Below, piece after piece: positions 63,973-64,000 of a stretch of 64,000 nucleotides of DNA. A program made the translations under genes and the position numbers. Source of the DNA: Brevibacillus fluminis (lineage in GTDB: Bacteria; Bacillota; Bacilli; Brevibacillales; Brevibacillaceae); contig NZ_RHHQ01000004.1 in NCBI RefSeq assembly GCF_003710825.1, positions 1-64,000 on the forward strand, given 5' to 3'. How positions within the stretch are numbered: the first letter of the stretch is position 1; each line of letters opens with the position of its first letter. The notes under the pieces are model-generated. The model worked only from the letters and a program-made list of their open reading frames with translations. It was not told the origin of the DNA and searched no databases.

Positions 63973-64000
63973 TGATCCCCTCCCCGCAAATCTTCGACAC

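Overview
This window most resembles a chromosome segment of a Brevibacillus-like member of the Paenibacillaceae (Firmicutes). Supporting signs are strong AGGAGG-type ribosome binding sites, many intrinsic terminators, a YycC-type protein, DUF3231 proteins, a spore-type GH18 hydrolase and two oligopeptide ABC systems. Placement at genus level is inference. The left end (1-9.4 kb) is ordinary accessory chromosome: a secreted cyanophycinase-like peptidase, an HxlR regulator with a divergent NAD(P)-binding oxidoreductase, catalase-peroxidase KatG, a DUF2785 protein, an EthD protein, an ArsR/SRPBCC pair and a DMT exporter.

The core (about 9.7-58 kb) is an amide and peptide scavenging region. It holds four YtcJ-type amidohydrolases, three APC permeases, a D-aminoacylase-like enzyme, a nitrilase-superfamily amidase, two C45 acyl-transferase/hydrolase genes and two complete Opp/Dpp-type ABC importers. 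Two regulatory circuits can be read from the DNA. (1) Two promoters with the 19-bp spacer typical of MerR control (14382-14412 and 17363-17393, minus strand) drive a permease-amidohydrolase-permease operon and a separate amidohydrolase, around a MerR gene. (2) Two near-ideal sigma-54 promoters (34681-34698 and 56355-56372), each with an upstream dyad of matching geometry, drive C45-OppABCDF and C45-amidohydrolase-OppABCDF operons. Next to the right-hand copy lies an intact PAS-AAA+-HTH enhancer-binding protein. Next to the left-hand copy only a deleted, frameshifted remnant of a paralogous regulator survives, so one regulator probably runs both operons. A third permease/amidohydrolase pair (35.1-38.1 kb) is visibly more AT-rich and may be a later acquisition.

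Between the modules (19-27 kb) lies a patchwork with decay and mobile DNA: a thioredoxin-reductase-like gene with a divergent Rrf2 regulator, DUF3231 genes (one with an internal stop), a 160-bp MITE-like element with an 8-bp target duplication inside a terminator, a broken phage holin, a 64-bp imperfect direct repeat, tRNA-Gly, a YHYH protein, a VOC protein and a GH18 hydrolase. A dapA 3' remnant sits directly behind the left opp operon.

The right end (58-64 kb) is chromosomal: a VOC protein, a COG4705-like membrane protein carrying three roughly 93-residue repeats, a polysaccharide deacetylase, tRNA-Leu and tRNA-Thr, and a short operon with a YycC-like protein and a thioredoxin-fold protein. 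From 26 kb to 58 kb almost all genes are on the minus strand. No rRNA genes, complete insertion sequences, CRISPR arrays or intact prophage were seen.
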